Notes: generated by a model from the sequence alone, not told the origin. 64,000 bases of DNA from JBGSQR01 sp964509295 (GCA_964509295.1 CAZDWS010000003.1:124001-188000); one strand, 5' to 3'. Counted from the first letter of the stretch, positions 26,099 through 35,926 are shown. Translations and numbers: made by a program.

Positions 26099-26557
26099 TT
26101 ATAGATATACACCACATCCAAGCCAGAGATTATTATCAATCTTAATAACATATGATGCTTTGGCTTTGGTTTCTTTCGTCACAGGGTGTGACCACTTGTA
26201 GTCATACCAGCCACCTCCTTTGTTTGCCACATCAATCAGATCTTTAATAAGCAATTTACCGTCAGCGTCTTTCATGTCGATCAGGTTTTTACCGATCAGT
26301 GACGGATTGGTAACCAGGGCAACATTGGTTCCGGTAAAATCATAGGCAAAAATATAGAGGTCGCGATCAACAAATTGACCTTTAGGGTTATTGAATTCGG
26401 CAATTGCTTTTTCTTTGCCATTTTTCTTGATATAATCTGCCGCCTTCTTGACAAGTGCCTGGGCTTCATCCTTACTACCCTGATTTGCTGCCATCAGATT
26501 TCCAGCGCCACACAACAAAAACAGACCCATCATCAATAATGCTGTTAATTTTTTCAT
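26099..26557 (-). CDS. Secreted single Cache-domain protein
   Basis: Small exported protein of 152 residues: signal peptide (cleavage near N-L-M-A-A, residue 23) followed by one Cache domain, with features such as F-V-D-R-D-L-Y-I-F-A-Y-D, N-P-S-L-I-G-K-N-L-I-D, D-G-K-L-L-I, G-G-G-W-Y-D-Y-K-W and W-L-G-C-G-V. Cache domains usually sense small ligands outside the cell as parts of receptors; here the domain stands alone with no kinase or chemotaxis module, so it may be a soluble periplasmic ligand binder. A good site aaaaggag precedes the ATG. Confidence 0.85.
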   Translation of the reverse strand: MKKLTALLMMGLFLLCGAGNLMAANQGSKDEAQALVKKAADYIKKNGKEKAIAEFNNPKGQFVDRDLYIFAYDFTGTNVALVTNPSLIGKNLIDMKDADGKLLIKDLIDVANKGGGWYDYKWSHPVTKETKAKASYVIKIDNNLWLGCGVYL

Positions 26558-26633
26558 TTCTCGTAAACTCCTTTTTTGTTTTAAGTATTTAAATCTTTAC
26601 AACGTGAAATATACAAAATTTTATTTAAAGAGA

Positions 26634-27083
26634 TCACATATGACTCACCTCCTTTACATCAGTGCTGCCAACTGTGTTTTTTAAAGTACAAGATAATTTT
26701 TCACAATCTAAGTATTTGTTTTTATGGTCATATTCACACGATATTTCCTTTGAATATGTATATATGTTTTTACTGACATCAGCTTTTTTAAGTGCCGAAC
26801 TATCGAGAGTAATATGTTCACCAATCCTGAATTTCAGACAATTATCACAAATTACTGAAATATATCTGGCCTGACTTCCGGCAACCTGAATAATCAACAT
26901 ATTATTGTATGTTCCAACTATGATCGCCTCAACCTGCAAACCTGATTGGGCAAATTCGTCAAATTGACCACTTGCTTGATCCATTCCAGATTCACCGATA
27001 TTTAATAATGCTGATCTTAATTTTTCCACATCCAAAAGTGCTGCGCGCAACTTGTCGATATTGTTAATCCTCTTTGATTCCAT
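26634..27083 (-). CDS. Unknown 149-residue protein with a CxxC pair
   Basis: Not recognised. A helical N-terminus repeats the pattern K-L-R-(A/S)-A-L-L (residues 11-17 and 21-27), which suggests a short coiled coil. A beta-rich middle (about 50-95) contains C79-D-N-C82, and more cysteines follow near the C-terminus (S-C-E-Y, L-D-C, L-S-C). No signal peptide. GAGG lies 6 bases before the ATG. It sits between the Cache gene and a LuxR-type regulator, all on the minus strand but with gaps of 76 and 202 bases. The CxxC could be a metal or redox site. Confidence 0.55.
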   Translation of the reverse strand: MESKRINNIDKLRAALLDVEKLRSALLNIGESGMDQASGQFDEFAQSGLQVEAIIVGTYNNMLIIQVAGSQARYISVICDNCLKFRIGEHITLDSSALKKADVSKNIYTYSKEISCEYDHKNKYLDCEKLSCTLKNTVGSTDVKEVSHM

Positions 27084-27285
27084 TGCTAACCTCTTTCATA
27101 AAATTCGAGTTTTCGACGCACTTAAATTAATAAGTACTTATTTTTATGACAAGGTTATAACACGTCAAAGAAATGGTAACAATCGGTCAACAGGTCATTT
27201 TTGATAGTAAAAAGGGCTACAACTAATGGTTATTTTTGGGAAGGAGATATTACTTAAAAAGCCGAATTATTAGTAGAAATGTAAC

Positions 27286-27891
27286 TTAAAGGAATCTTGA
27301 GGTTTTAAGTTTCATGCCAAGCGGAACCAACTGCGTACGTCGAACAAGATTCAGTTTTTTAAAAATACTATTAAGATGAGTTTTGACAGTTTGCTCACTG
27401 GCTTTTAAACTAGCGGCGATTTGTTTATTGGTATGGCCTTCCGAAACAAGAATGACTACATCACGTTCCTTTGTAGTCAATGTTCCGGCCTCAATTGTTT
27501 CTTTAGAATTTTCGGCAAAATTTACCAATGCCTTGATTTTGTTATTATCAATCCAAATTTGTCCATTGCCGATTGCCTTAAAAGCCCTGACCAGGAGGTT
27601 GATATCCACGTTTGTGGCAATTATTCCATCAATTTTATTATAAATAATCAAGGATGATAATGCTTCTTCGCTCAAACCGTAATCCAGCAAAACACTTTTG
27701 GCACTAACCAGACAGTCAGCCTTTTCATTCCCTATTGTATACGGATCAATAATTACAAAATCCGGCTCAAAGCCGGCAGTGTACAAATTTTCACAAGTCA
27801 TTAAAACATCACTGATATCAGGATGTTTTTTCAGTTGTTCCTGTAGAGCTCTGCCCAATAATGAGCTCCCAAGATTTATAGCAATACGCAT
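27286..27891 (-). CDS. LuxR/FixJ-type transcription regulator with degenerate receiver
   Basis: Regulator of 201 residues. The C-terminal GerE helix-turn-helix is clear: L-T-T-K-E-R-D-V-V-I-L-V-S-E-G-H-T-N-K-Q-I-A, then Q-T-V-K-T-H-L-N-S-I-F-K-K-L. The N-terminal about 125 residues resemble a receiver fold ending in V-R-A-F-K-A-I-G-N-G-Q-I-W-I, but the acidic pair and conserved Lys are not evident. It may therefore not be controlled by phosphorylation. AGGAGG lies 5 bases before the ATG. The upstream gene in the other direction is pgi. Confidence 0.8.
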   Translation of the reverse strand: MRIAINLGSSLLGRALQEQLKKHPDISDVLMTCENLYTAGFEPDFVIIDPYTIGNEKADCLVSAKSVLLDYGLSEEALSSLIIYNKIDGIIATNVDINLLVRAFKAIGNGQIWIDNNKIKALVNFAENSKETIEAGTLTTKERDVVILVSEGHTNKQIAASLKASEQTVKTHLNSIFKKLNLVRRTQLVPLGMKLKTSRFL

Positions 27892-28081
27892 GAAAACCTC
27901 CTAAAAGTGTGAAATAGGCATAATTAATACATTTAAATGCGTCAGATGTAAAGAGTCTGGTTGTCATAAAAGTCAGTCCGACAATTGGATACAGTCAATA
28001 TTAACTTGAATAATCAAAACAATATGGCATATTTAGCGCATAATATCAGTAATCAGAATATTTGAGCCAAAGGAGCAACCG

Positions 28082-29674
28082 ATGAACAATTCCGCTCTCT
28101 GGAACCGTTACAAATCCAATCTCTGCAGCAGTCCTGAAATTGGTCTTTCCCTTGATATCAGCAGAATGAATTTCAACGACAATTATTTTAGCAATTTGGA
28201 AGCACAAATTCAAAAATCTTTTGCCAGTATGGCTGCACTGGAAAAAGGTGAGATTGCAAATCCGGATGAAGGGCGCATGGTTGGCCACTATTGGCTCAGG
28301 AACAGTAATCTCGCTCCATCAGAAGAACTCAAAATTGAGATTGAGAATTGCCTGGCCAAAATATCGGCTTTTGCCAACGACATTCATAAAGGCAAGATCA
28401 ATGCTGCCAATGGTAAATCTTTTACTAATATTTTAATCATCGGAATCGGCGGATCTGCACTTGGTCCACAGTTTGTTGCCGATGCTCTTGCTACTCCCAC
28501 TGATCCTATCAAACCCTGGTTTCTGGACAACACCGATCCGGATGGCATTGACCGCGTAATAGCACAGATCGGTGACGGATTATCACAAACACTGACAATT
28601 GTTATCTCTAAAAGCGGTTCAACCAAAGAAACTCGTAATGGCATGCTGGAAACAAAAACTGCTTACCGAAAAGCCGGCCTGGATTTTTCACGCCATGCGG
28701 TAGCGATTACAGGAATTGACAGCGAACTTGACAAAGTGGCTAAGGCAGAAGGTTGGATTGAACGTTTCCCCATGTGGGACTGGGTCGGCGGTCGCACTTC
28801 TGTACTGTCTGCAGTAGGTCTGTTGCCGGCCGCCCTGCAGGGTATCAATATTCAGGCCATGCTTGAGGGTGCAAGAAAATGTGATGCTATTACACGCAGC
28901 TCTGAAACCAGTAAAAACCCGGCTGCACTGATGGCATTGATGTGGAATTATGCCACAAATGGACGGGGCGAAAAGGATATGGTGCTGCTTCCATACAAAG
29001 ATCGCCTGTTGCTCTTCTCCCGTTATCTGCAGCAGTTACTGATGGAATCGCTGGGCAAGGAACTTGACCTGGACGGTAAGGTTGTCTGCCAGGGTTTATC
29101 GGTTTACGGAAACAAAGGATCAACAGACCAGCATGCCTACGTACAGCAGTTGCGTGAAGGCGTTGCTAATTTTTTTGTAACATTCATTGAGGTTCTGCAG
29201 GATCGGGAAGGCACTTCAATGCAGGTTGAAGAAGGTATTACCAGCGGCGATTTCCTGTTCGGTTTTCTACAGGGAACCAGAAAAGCGCTCCATGACAATG
29301 GTCGTGAATCAATGACCATCACAGTGAATCGAATCGATGCAGCTACAATTGGGGTTTTAATTGCCCTGTTCGAACGTGCAGTTGGATTTTATGCCAGCCT
29401 GATCAATATCAATGCCTATCATCAACCTGGTGTTGAAGCGGGCAAAAAAGCTGCAACTGCAGTAATTGCCCTGCAAATAGACGTAATATCAGCTTTAAGG
29501 AAATGCAGCGGTGCAATGACAGCAGATCAGGTTGCGACTGCAATCGGGAAACCGGAAGAAGCGGAAACTGTCTATACTATCTTAAGACATCTGGCAGCTA
29601 ACCCAGACCGGGGCATAGATTTTATTGTAAATAATAATGTTTCCGAATGGACTTTCAAGTTAAAGACAACATAA
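28082..29674 (+). CDS. pgi: Glucose-6-phosphate isomerase
   Basis: Interconverts glucose-6-phosphate and fructose-6-phosphate. The 530-residue protein shows I-G-I-G-G-S-A-L-G-P-Q, the S-K-S-G-S-T-K-E-T phosphate-binding loop, W-D-W-V-G-G-R-T-S (the PGI signature region), and K-G-S-T-D-Q-H-A-Y with the catalytic His. It is followed by a strong terminator, so it is a single-gene transcript. A weak promoter-like pair (TTGAAT, 18 bases, TATTTA) lies about 40-70 bases upstream. Confidence 0.95.
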   Translation: MNNSALWNRYKSNLCSSPEIGLSLDISRMNFNDNYFSNLEAQIQKSFASMAALEKGEIANPDEGRMVGHYWLRNSNLAPSEELKIEIENCLAKISAFANDIHKGKINAANGKSFTNILIIGIGGSALGPQFVADALATPTDPIKPWFLDNTDPDGIDRVIAQIGDGLSQTLTIVISKSGSTKETRNGMLETKTAYRKAGLDFSRHAVAITGIDSELDKVAKAEGWIERFPMWDWVGGRTSVLSAVGLLPAALQGINIQAMLEGARKCDAITRSSETSKNPAALMALMWNYATNGRGEKDMVLLPYKDRLLLFSRYLQQLLMESLGKELDLDGKVVCQGLSVYGNKGSTDQHAYVQQLREGVANFFVTFIEVLQDREGTSMQVEEGITSGDFLFGFLQGTRKALHDNGRESMTITVNRIDAATIGVLIALFERAVGFYASLININAYHQPGVEAGKKAATAVIALQIDVISALRKCSGAMTADQVATAIGKPEEAETVYTILRHLAANPDRGIDFIVNNNVSEWTFKLKTT

Positions 29675-29682
29675 CAAATTAA

Positions 29683-29727
29683 AACGCCGTAAAAACCTGA
29701 TCAGAGGTTTTTACGGCGTTTTTTTAC
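29683..29727 (+). terminator. Intrinsic terminator after pgi
   Basis: A perfect 16-base stem, aacgccgtaaaaacct with its complement, loop gatcag, followed by a T7 tract. It begins 9 bases after the stop codon. Confidence 0.93.
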
Positions 29728-29757
29728 AGAAACAGGATTCTGGTTGAATCAACCTAA

Positions 29758-31029
29758 CTACTGCATTTTTTCCATCTCTTTAAGAAACGCAGACATACTT
29801 TCCACATCAGAAATTGATCTGAATTCCCTGTAGCCATCAATACCGTCACTATCTAGACCACGATAGTAAAGCGGTCTGGCTGTCTTTAGTCCGGCAAGGG
29901 CTTTTTCATTGGCGTAACCGGATTCATCAAGTTTTTCAGCCCTGAATTTCAAACCAAGTATAATGCTGAATCCAAGTTGAAAAAGCCTTTTCAGATACTC
30001 TCCAGCAAGGATTTCAGCACCTTTTGCTTCATCACCATGACACAGTTGCTCCAGGGCAATATTAAGGTATCCGTAAACCCTCTCCACTACTGCTCGCATG
30101 TATTCGGTATTAGCCAAATGGGCCTGATCCGCCACAAGTGCGGTATTTACGAGATAGTTCAGCTCCATGCGAAAACTTTCGGAGTCCACCAAAGGGAGAA
30201 CCCTCTCCAGGAAAGTTTTGCCGGTTAAAAAGGTTACGGGAAGAGTGGTTGAGCCATTGGTCTGCAAAAGCGACTTATTGCTGGCCGGTGTAAATGTGGC
30301 CGGATTTATACGTGAATAAATTTCAAGTGCTTCATCACGAGGCGGAAACCCCAGGTCCGCCAGACGCCCGGACTTCATGCGATAACTCTCTTCTTCCATT
30401 TCCGTATCGATATCACCGCTGACGCTTTCCATCAACGCAGTATATAGTTGATTATCAAAACGGCAGATCAGCTCCAGAAATGCGCCGATCACCTGGGAGT
30501 GTTTGGGGTTTCTGAATTTAATCAGGAAAACATCATCAAAAGTATGGTCCCAGTCAGTCAGTCGCTCTTCATCCGTATTCAGGTCACCTATACCTCCGGC
30601 AACTGCAATCTCTCTGCACAAAAGCAGAGAGAGAAGATTAAAATCCAGATGCGGGAGTAATTCCAGAAAATGCTCTTCACCACCTTTTATAAGGTATCCC
30701 AGATATTCAACCGCTTTATCCTCCATGAAGGACCAACCGCGCCAGAGTTCCATATCCAGAATAAAAAGAAACTGGACAGGGTTGGTCAGGGTCAGCAATT
30801 CCATTGCGTCTTCCCCGCCTACTTCCTTGAACAGCCAATAGACCTCCTGAGGCTGCATGGCCCAGGTCAGCTTCTTATCATCATGGTCTTCCAGTATCAG
30901 CTCCAGCCTTTCGTTGGGGAGTAGTCCATTCAGATAGATACGTTTGGCTTCAAAAGGAAGAATACTGAATTCTTCAATACTTAGACGTGGCTCAATTGCT
31001 GTTGTACTTAATGCCTTTTCTGTTCCCAC
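29758..31029 (-). CDS. Unknown 423-residue protein (DUF6178-like)
   Basis: Soluble, acidic, largely helical protein without signal peptide. It resembles a deltaproteobacterial family I know as DUF6178, a match from memory of the pattern (L-P-F-E-A-K-R-I-Y-L-N-G-L, then L-F-I-L-D-M-E-L-W-R-G-W), not from a search. The start is a GTG at 31029 with GGAG 9 bases upstream. There is an internal low-similarity stretch around residues 215-265. Downstream of hrpB by 136 bases that contain a perfect inverted repeat. No function can be given. Confidence 0.65.
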   Translation of the reverse strand: MGTEKALSTTAIEPRLSIEEFSILPFEAKRIYLNGLLPNERLELILEDHDDKKLTWAMQPQEVYWLFKEVGGEDAMELLTLTNPVQFLFILDMELWRGWSFMEDKAVEYLGYLIKGGEEHFLELLPHLDFNLLSLLLCREIAVAGGIGDLNTDEERLTDWDHTFDDVFLIKFRNPKHSQVIGAFLELICRFDNQLYTALMESVSGDIDTEMEEESYRMKSGRLADLGFPPRDEALEIYSRINPATFTPASNKSLLQTNGSTTLPVTFLTGKTFLERVLPLVDSESFRMELNYLVNTALVADQAHLANTEYMRAVVERVYGYLNIALEQLCHGDEAKGAEILAGEYLKRLFQLGFSIILGLKFRAEKLDESGYANEKALAGLKTARPLYYRGLDSDGIDGYREFRSISDVESMSAFLKEMEKMQ

Positions 31030-31107
31030 TAAATATTCTCCTTAATAGTTGTTAAACTGATATAATAGCATCTTTTTCAGTAAAAACTAAGTCCCTTTAG
31101 TAAGTTA

Positions 31108-31144
31108 GAAGTAATTTTCTGCTTTTATGGCAGAAAATTACTTC
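31108..31144. repeat. Perfect 15-base inverted repeat
   Basis: gaagtaattttctgc (31108-31122) is exactly complementary to 31130-31144 with a 7-base loop. It lies between the hrpB stop and the next start on the minus strand. It lacks a T tract on either side, so it is either a weak terminator, an mRNA 3'-end stabiliser or an operator for the downstream gene. Confidence 0.6.
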
Positions 31145-31165
31145 GTTAACGCACTTATCCTGTTT

Positions 31166-33694
31166 TTAAGGGTTAGGCTTGGCCCGCCGAGTCGGCAATG
31201 CCGTCCAGGGATCGTCCGGCCAGGGGTGTTTCGGATAACGCCCCTTCATCTCCTTCTTGACCTGATGATAGGAACCGTCCCAGAAACCTTTAAGGTCCTG
31301 CGTCACCTGTAATGGTCGCCCGGCCGGGGAAAGCAGATGAAGCAGTACCGCTACCCTGCCGCCAGCAACCGTAGGAGTATCAACCAGACCAAATAATTCC
31401 TGTAGCTTGACCGCCAACACCGGCAGATCACCACCGCAGTAATCGAGCCTGATTCTTGATCCGCTCGGTACAACCAGATGGGTTGGGGCCAGTTGATCCA
31501 GTTCTTGTCGTTGTCGGTAATCCAGCTGATTGAACAATGCAGTTGAGATATTTATTACTGAAATCTGACGTGAAGTTGTTATATTTCCAACATATGGAGC
31601 CAGCCAATCATCCAGAGTTTCTGTCAGGGCATTATCGGAATAGTCCGGCCATCCAGCTTCCGGATAGGCCACGCGCAGCAGCTTGACTCTAGCCTGCAGC
31701 TGTAAAAAGGCTTCATCGCGTGAAAGCAGGTTCAGTGAAGAATCAGCAATAGCATGCAAGACTACTGGCAAAAGTTGATCCGGTGCCGGCACAAATATCC
31801 TGGCAGACAACTGCAGTGCACCGATCCGTTCTTCCCTCTGCCCTACGACTCTCCCTTCACGCTGATCCCAGTTAACAATATCCTGCTTTACAATCTGACG
31901 GGCAAGCTCTTCCCTGATAACGTCCTCCTTTATCTCAGCCGATAGATGAATAACGCCTTCATCCTGACCACCTCCATCTACGATTATAGCTATCAATAAC
32001 GGGCTGGTGCTGATTGCTCCTTGTGCAGCAAGCCTGGCACCACGGCCATTGGCAAGCAGATAGCGATCAGTTGATCCGTCGCGCCGTCCGCCTATCCGGT
32101 CCGGATAGGAACTTGCCAGCAGGCGTGCCACAACCATTGGGTCTGGCACATAAGGTTTGGGTTTACCGGTAAACTTTTGCATCCGGCTCAACAGAGTGGA
32201 TATGCGGTCAACGGCTTTCAATGCACCAATATCGGCAGCAGTGTCGCAATGCCCTTTAGATCTCCAATCCAGTAACAATTCCAGCCTGAAAACCACATCC
32301 ACAGATCGGGTACTATTCGCTTGATGCGGTCTACTACGCCGCACAATATCTCGTTCGGAAAGAAGTGCTGCCAGGTCACAGCCAAGCTGAGGCAAGCTAA
32401 GTTCCTGTGAACGGATCAGCAGGCGTGAGAGTCGAGGATGCAGGGGAAGCCCGGCCATGGATCTGCCAAGCGGCGTCAGGCTGCCGCTACTATCCAGAGC
32501 TGCAAGCTCAATAAGTAATCTGCGGGCGACAGATAAAGCTGCTGCAGGAGGAGGATCAAGCCAGGTCAACAGATATGGATCGCTGATACCCCAGGAGGTC
32601 AACTCAAGTAAAAGCGGCGACAGATCAATATCCAGAATTTCTGCTGGTGTATGCGCTGTCATAGCACTAAGGGTGTGCTGGCTGAACAGGCGATAGCAGA
32701 CTCCGGGTGCTATACGGCCTGCACGCCCTTTGCGCTGCTCAGCTGACGCCCTGGACTCTCGCACTGTGATCAGTCTGTTCATGCCGCTGACCTGATCATG
32801 CCTCATTCTGCGTGACAGGCCGCCATCAATCACGACCGTAACTCCCTCGATGGTCAAGCTGGTTTCGGCTATACTGGTGGCCAGTACGATCTTACGTTTT
32901 TGCCCCGGTTGAATAGCCCGCTGTTGCTGGTCAAAAGGAAGATCACCATACAACTGATGGACCTCAATACCTTTTTCACCCAATCCAGCATCTTCAAGAA
33001 TAACGCTGCAAGACTTGATCTCACCTGCTCCAGGCAGAAAGCAGAGAATATCGCCATGATTATCTCTCAAAGCCAGCTGTATGGCAGCAGCCATACGTTG
33101 TGGCAAACGACTGTGTACCTGATCCTCCAGATATATTTCCTTAACCGGGTATGAACGTCCCGGAGAGCTTACGACAGGTGCATCCTCCATTAATAGAGCC
33201 AAAGGTTTTACATCAAGTGTGGCCGACATGACCAATATTTTCAGGTCATTCCGCACCTGACGCTGCACATCCAGGCAAAGCGCCAGCCCCAGATCGGCCT
33301 GGATGCTCCGTTCGTGGAATTCGTCGAAGATGACCATGGCTACACCTTCCAGCAACGGATCATGCTGGATGCGCCGGGTCAGAATACCTTCCGTAACAAC
33401 TTCAATTCTGGTTCTGGATGAAGTTTTACTGTCAAAGCGAATACTGTAGCCAACTGTTTCACCGACCTCCTCACCAAGACAGCCTGACATCCAGCGGGCA
33501 GCGGAAACGGCTGCCAGTCGGCGAGGCTCCAGCATGATTATCCGGCCAGCTTCAGGTAGAATTTTATCCAGCAGTGCCAAAGGTACACGTGTTGTCTTGC
33601 CTGCGCCTGGCGGGGCATGCAATAGCGTATTGGAATATTTCTGAACAGTATTGATAAGCTCAGGGAGGATTTCATCTATTGGAAGTGGATTCAT
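31166..33694 (-). CDS. hrpB: ATP-dependent helicase HrpB
   Basis: DEAH-box helicase of 842 residues, the normal HrpB length. Motif I is H-A-P-P-G-A-G-K-T-T, motif II D-E-F-H-E-R-S (a DEFH variant typical of HrpB), motif III S-A-T-L-D, and motif VI Q-R-K-G-R-A-G-R. The C-terminal HrpB-specific region follows (D-D-W-L-A-P-Y, and W-D-G-S-Y-H-Q-V-K-K-E-M-K-G-R-Y-P-K-H-P-W-P with DP). It acts on RNA; the precise role is not established in the family. The start ATG is preceded by a hairpin that covers its ribosome-binding site. Confidence 0.93.
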   Translation of the reverse strand: MNPLPIDEILPELINTVQKYSNTLLHAPPGAGKTTRVPLALLDKILPEAGRIIMLEPRRLAAVSAARWMSGCLGEEVGETVGYSIRFDSKTSSRTRIEVVTEGILTRRIQHDPLLEGVAMVIFDEFHERSIQADLGLALCLDVQRQVRNDLKILVMSATLDVKPLALLMEDAPVVSSPGRSYPVKEIYLEDQVHSRLPQRMAAAIQLALRDNHGDILCFLPGAGEIKSCSVILEDAGLGEKGIEVHQLYGDLPFDQQQRAIQPGQKRKIVLATSIAETSLTIEGVTVVIDGGLSRRMRHDQVSGMNRLITVRESRASAEQRKGRAGRIAPGVCYRLFSQHTLSAMTAHTPAEILDIDLSPLLLELTSWGISDPYLLTWLDPPPAAALSVARRLLIELAALDSSGSLTPLGRSMAGLPLHPRLSRLLIRSQELSLPQLGCDLAALLSERDIVRRSRPHQANSTRSVDVVFRLELLLDWRSKGHCDTAADIGALKAVDRISTLLSRMQKFTGKPKPYVPDPMVVARLLASSYPDRIGGRRDGSTDRYLLANGRGARLAAQGAISTSPLLIAIIVDGGGQDEGVIHLSAEIKEDVIREELARQIVKQDIVNWDQREGRVVGQREERIGALQLSARIFVPAPDQLLPVVLHAIADSSLNLLSRDEAFLQLQARVKLLRVAYPEAGWPDYSDNALTETLDDWLAPYVGNITTSRQISVINISTALFNQLDYRQRQELDQLAPTHLVVPSGSRIRLDYCGGDLPVLAVKLQELFGLVDTPTVAGGRVAVLLHLLSPAGRPLQVTQDLKGFWDGSYHQVKKEMKGRYPKHPWPDDPWTALPTRRAKPNP

Positions 33695-33705
33695 GGGTAT
33701 ATCCT

Positions 33706-33726
33706 CCCCTCCCTTGACGGGAGGGG
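33706..33726. repeat. REP-like palindrome over the hrpB ribosome-binding site
   Basis: cccctccc and gggagggg form an 8-base perfect stem with loop ttgac. On the minus strand the 3' arm runs into AGGAT 5-10 bases before the hrpB ATG, so pairing would hide the ribosome-binding site. A related copy, ccctcccttgccgggag, lies at 43170-43187 before gnd. The motif resembles short palindromic repeats scattered in many proteobacterial genomes. Confidence 0.55.
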
Positions 33727-33764
33727 ATTAAAGGGGTAGGTGAAGTTACGTCGAAGTCTTATAA

Positions 33765-34838
33765 TTACGCAGGAATAAATTCTTCCTTGGAACTGATCCG
33801 CTCCAGAGCAGCCACAATAAGTTTGGCCGCATTTCCCAGATCACCCAGCGAAACGGTCTCGATGGGGGTATGCATGTAACGCAGGGGAATTTTGACCAGT
33901 GCGGTTGCAACTCCGCCACGCGAGATCTGCATCACATTTGCATCGGTGCCTGTAGCACGCGGATTGGCGGTAAACTGAATATCAATTTTTTCATCTTTAG
34001 CCGTTGAACTGAGCAGCTCAAACAGATGGGGATTGATATTGGCACCACGGGTCAGGATCGGGCCCTTGCCTAATCCGACTTCGCCGTTATGCTTCTTGTC
34101 AACGTCAGGCTGGTCAGTGGCAAAATCCACTTCAACGCAGATGCCCACATCAGGATTAACGGTGTAACTGCTGGTGGTTCCGCCGCGCAGTCCGATCTCC
34201 TCCTGAACAGAAGATACACCATACAGGTCAATATTCAGTTTTTTACCATTGGCCTTTACCAGGCGCAACACCTCGGCAACAACGAAACAGCCGGCCTTAT
34301 CATCAAAGCCGCGCGATGAAACCCGATCACCATGAAGACGTGTAAATGTACTGTCAAAAGTGACCGCATCCCCTACCCTTACCAGCTTTTGTGCTTCTTT
34401 TTTATCCTTGGCTCCAATATCAATATATTGGGACTCCAGTTTAACAACAGTTTCACGATCCTTGGCGTCCATCAGGTGAATCGGTTTTTTACCGATCACT
34501 CCGACCAACGGGCCATTAGTGGTATGGATATAAACCCGTTTACCTGGTGTCAGATGGGCATCCACACCGCCAACAGCGGCAAAATACAGAAAACCTTTAT
34601 CATCGACATATTTGATCTGCAGGCCTATTTCATCCGTATGCCCAACTACCATTACTCGTGGAAGATCCTTGCCCTTGCCATTTACACGGGCAAATACGTT
34701 GCCCATAACATCGGTTGTCAGTTCGTCACAATAAGGAGTTACATACTCACGAAATACACGCTGCGCAGGTTGTTCATAACCGGATGGACTCGGTGCATCC
34801 AGCAGTTTTTCCAGAAATTTCAGTGATTCTTTTCTCAT
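33765..34838 (-). CDS. M42-family aminopeptidase
   Basis: Metallo-aminopeptidase (M42, related to glutamyl aminopeptidase FrvX/PepA), 357 residues. Metal ligands and catalytic residues are visible in V-V-G-H-T-D-E-I-G, R-G-F-D-D-K-A-G, Q-E-E-I-G-L-R-G, C-V-E-V-D-F-A-T-D and R-Y-M-H-T-P-I-E. Members form dodecameric shells that trim peptides in the cytosol. I use the ATG at 34838; a TTG one codon earlier is less likely. Confidence 0.9.
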   Translation of the reverse strand: MRKESLKFLEKLLDAPSPSGYEQPAQRVFREYVTPYCDELTTDVMGNVFARVNGKGKDLPRVMVVGHTDEIGLQIKYVDDKGFLYFAAVGGVDAHLTPGKRVYIHTTNGPLVGVIGKKPIHLMDAKDRETVVKLESQYIDIGAKDKKEAQKLVRVGDAVTFDSTFTRLHGDRVSSRGFDDKAGCFVVAEVLRLVKANGKKLNIDLYGVSSVQEEIGLRGGTTSSYTVNPDVGICVEVDFATDQPDVDKKHNGEVGLGKGPILTRGANINPHLFELLSSTAKDEKIDIQFTANPRATGTDANVMQISRGGVATALVKIPLRYMHTPIETVSLGDLGNAAKLIVAALERISSKEEFIPA

Positions 34839-35266
34839 CAATTATTTACCTTTCAATATCTATTTGTTTTTTGCAGTATAAACACCATCCCAGTCTGCAG
34901 TTGGTGGGTTAATAATATATTCTGTGCAACGCTCCAGATACAGCTTTGAAGGACCGTCTGCTCTTGATTGATCTAGCTATGAACAGACCTCCAGTTTTTA
35001 TCTGTTCGATAGCGTTTGTGATTTTAACAACAATTAACCCAGTGTCAAACGGAATCTCTTGTCAATAGTGGCTTTAAGCGTATTTTCTTAAATTTGAAAA
35101 TAACCAAAAAACTTAAATATACTTCGTATTTATGCTTGTTAATTGTTAAAATTCTGATAAAATTTTCACATTTTCATATCAATTTCAGAGGATTATGTCA
35201 TCTTCTTTCAAGCAGGATGGCATACTGAAGTTTTCCATGGACTGACTGATTTAAAAGAGGTTCGAC
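34839..35266. other. Intergenic space of 428 bases between divergent genes
   Basis: AT-rich space between the M42 peptidase (minus) and DUF3047 (plus). I see no RNA gene or ORF with a good ribosome-binding site. The only candidate signal is the promoter-like pair listed at 35094-35123. Confidence 0.5.
35094..35123 (+). promoter_or_regulatory. Possible sigma-70 promoter of the DUF3047 gene
   Basis: TTGAAA and TATACT with an 18-base spacer; predicted start near 35130, leaving a long leader of about 135 bases. Reasonable match in an AT-rich context, so chance is possible. Confidence 0.4.
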
Positions 35267-35926
35267 GTGTCTGTTTTCAATAAAATGCTTAAATCTTTAT
35301 TTATCAGCCTGCTCTTTCTTTACTTTACCAGTACTACTGCTGATGCTGAAGAAATCAAGCGCATGAATTTTAATGCGGATAATATTATTAAATGGGAAAA
35401 AAAGAGTTTTAAAGGTGATACGTTTTATAAAATCGTTACTGAAAATGACAAAAAGGTAATCCAGGCCAATAGCAATGGAACCGCATCCGGTCTGTTTCAC
35501 AAGGTAAATCTTGATCCTGCCAACTTTCGTTATCTACGTTGGTCATGGAAAATCAAGAATACTATTCCAAAAGGGTATGAAAATCGAAAAGATGGCGATG
35601 ATTATGCCGCCAGAGTATATGTTGTTTTTCCAGGCCGCTTTTTCTGGCAGACAAAGGCAATTAACTATATCTGGTCAAACCACCTCCCCAAGGGGCAATT
35701 TATCCCTAACGCCTTTACAGGCAACGCTATGATGATGGCTGTCGAATCGGGCACAGGTTCGGCAGGAAAATGGCTGACAGAAGAACGTGATGTGCTGGCA
35801 GACTACAGAAGATTATTCGGTGGTGCCCCCCAGCAAATCGGTGCTATTGCAATAATGACGGATACGGACAATACCGGAGGTGAAGCTACAGCCTGGTACG
35901 GGGAGTTATCGATTGCCACTCAATGA
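35267..35926 (+). CDS. DUF3047 exported protein
   Basis: Protein of 219 residues with a signal peptide (hydrophobic core about 11-22, cleavage near T-A-D-A-E) and one DUF3047 domain: L-R-W-S-W-K-I near 85, D-D-Y-A-A-R-V-Y-V-V-F near 104, I-N-Y-I-W-S, and D-T-D-N-T-G-G-E-A-T-A-W-Y-G near the end. The family is periplasmic and of unknown role, with a beta-sandwich look. The start is a GTG with GAGG 6 bases upstream. Confidence 0.85.
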   Translation: MSVFNKMLKSLFISLLFLYFTSTTADAEEIKRMNFNADNIIKWEKKSFKGDTFYKIVTENDKKVIQANSNGTASGLFHKVNLDPANFRYLRWSWKIKNTIPKGYENRKDGDDYAARVYVVFPGRFFWQTKAINYIWSNHLPKGQFIPNAFTGNAMMMAVESGTGSAGKWLTEERDVLADYRRLFGGAPQQIGAIAIMTDTDNTGGEATAWYGELSIATQ

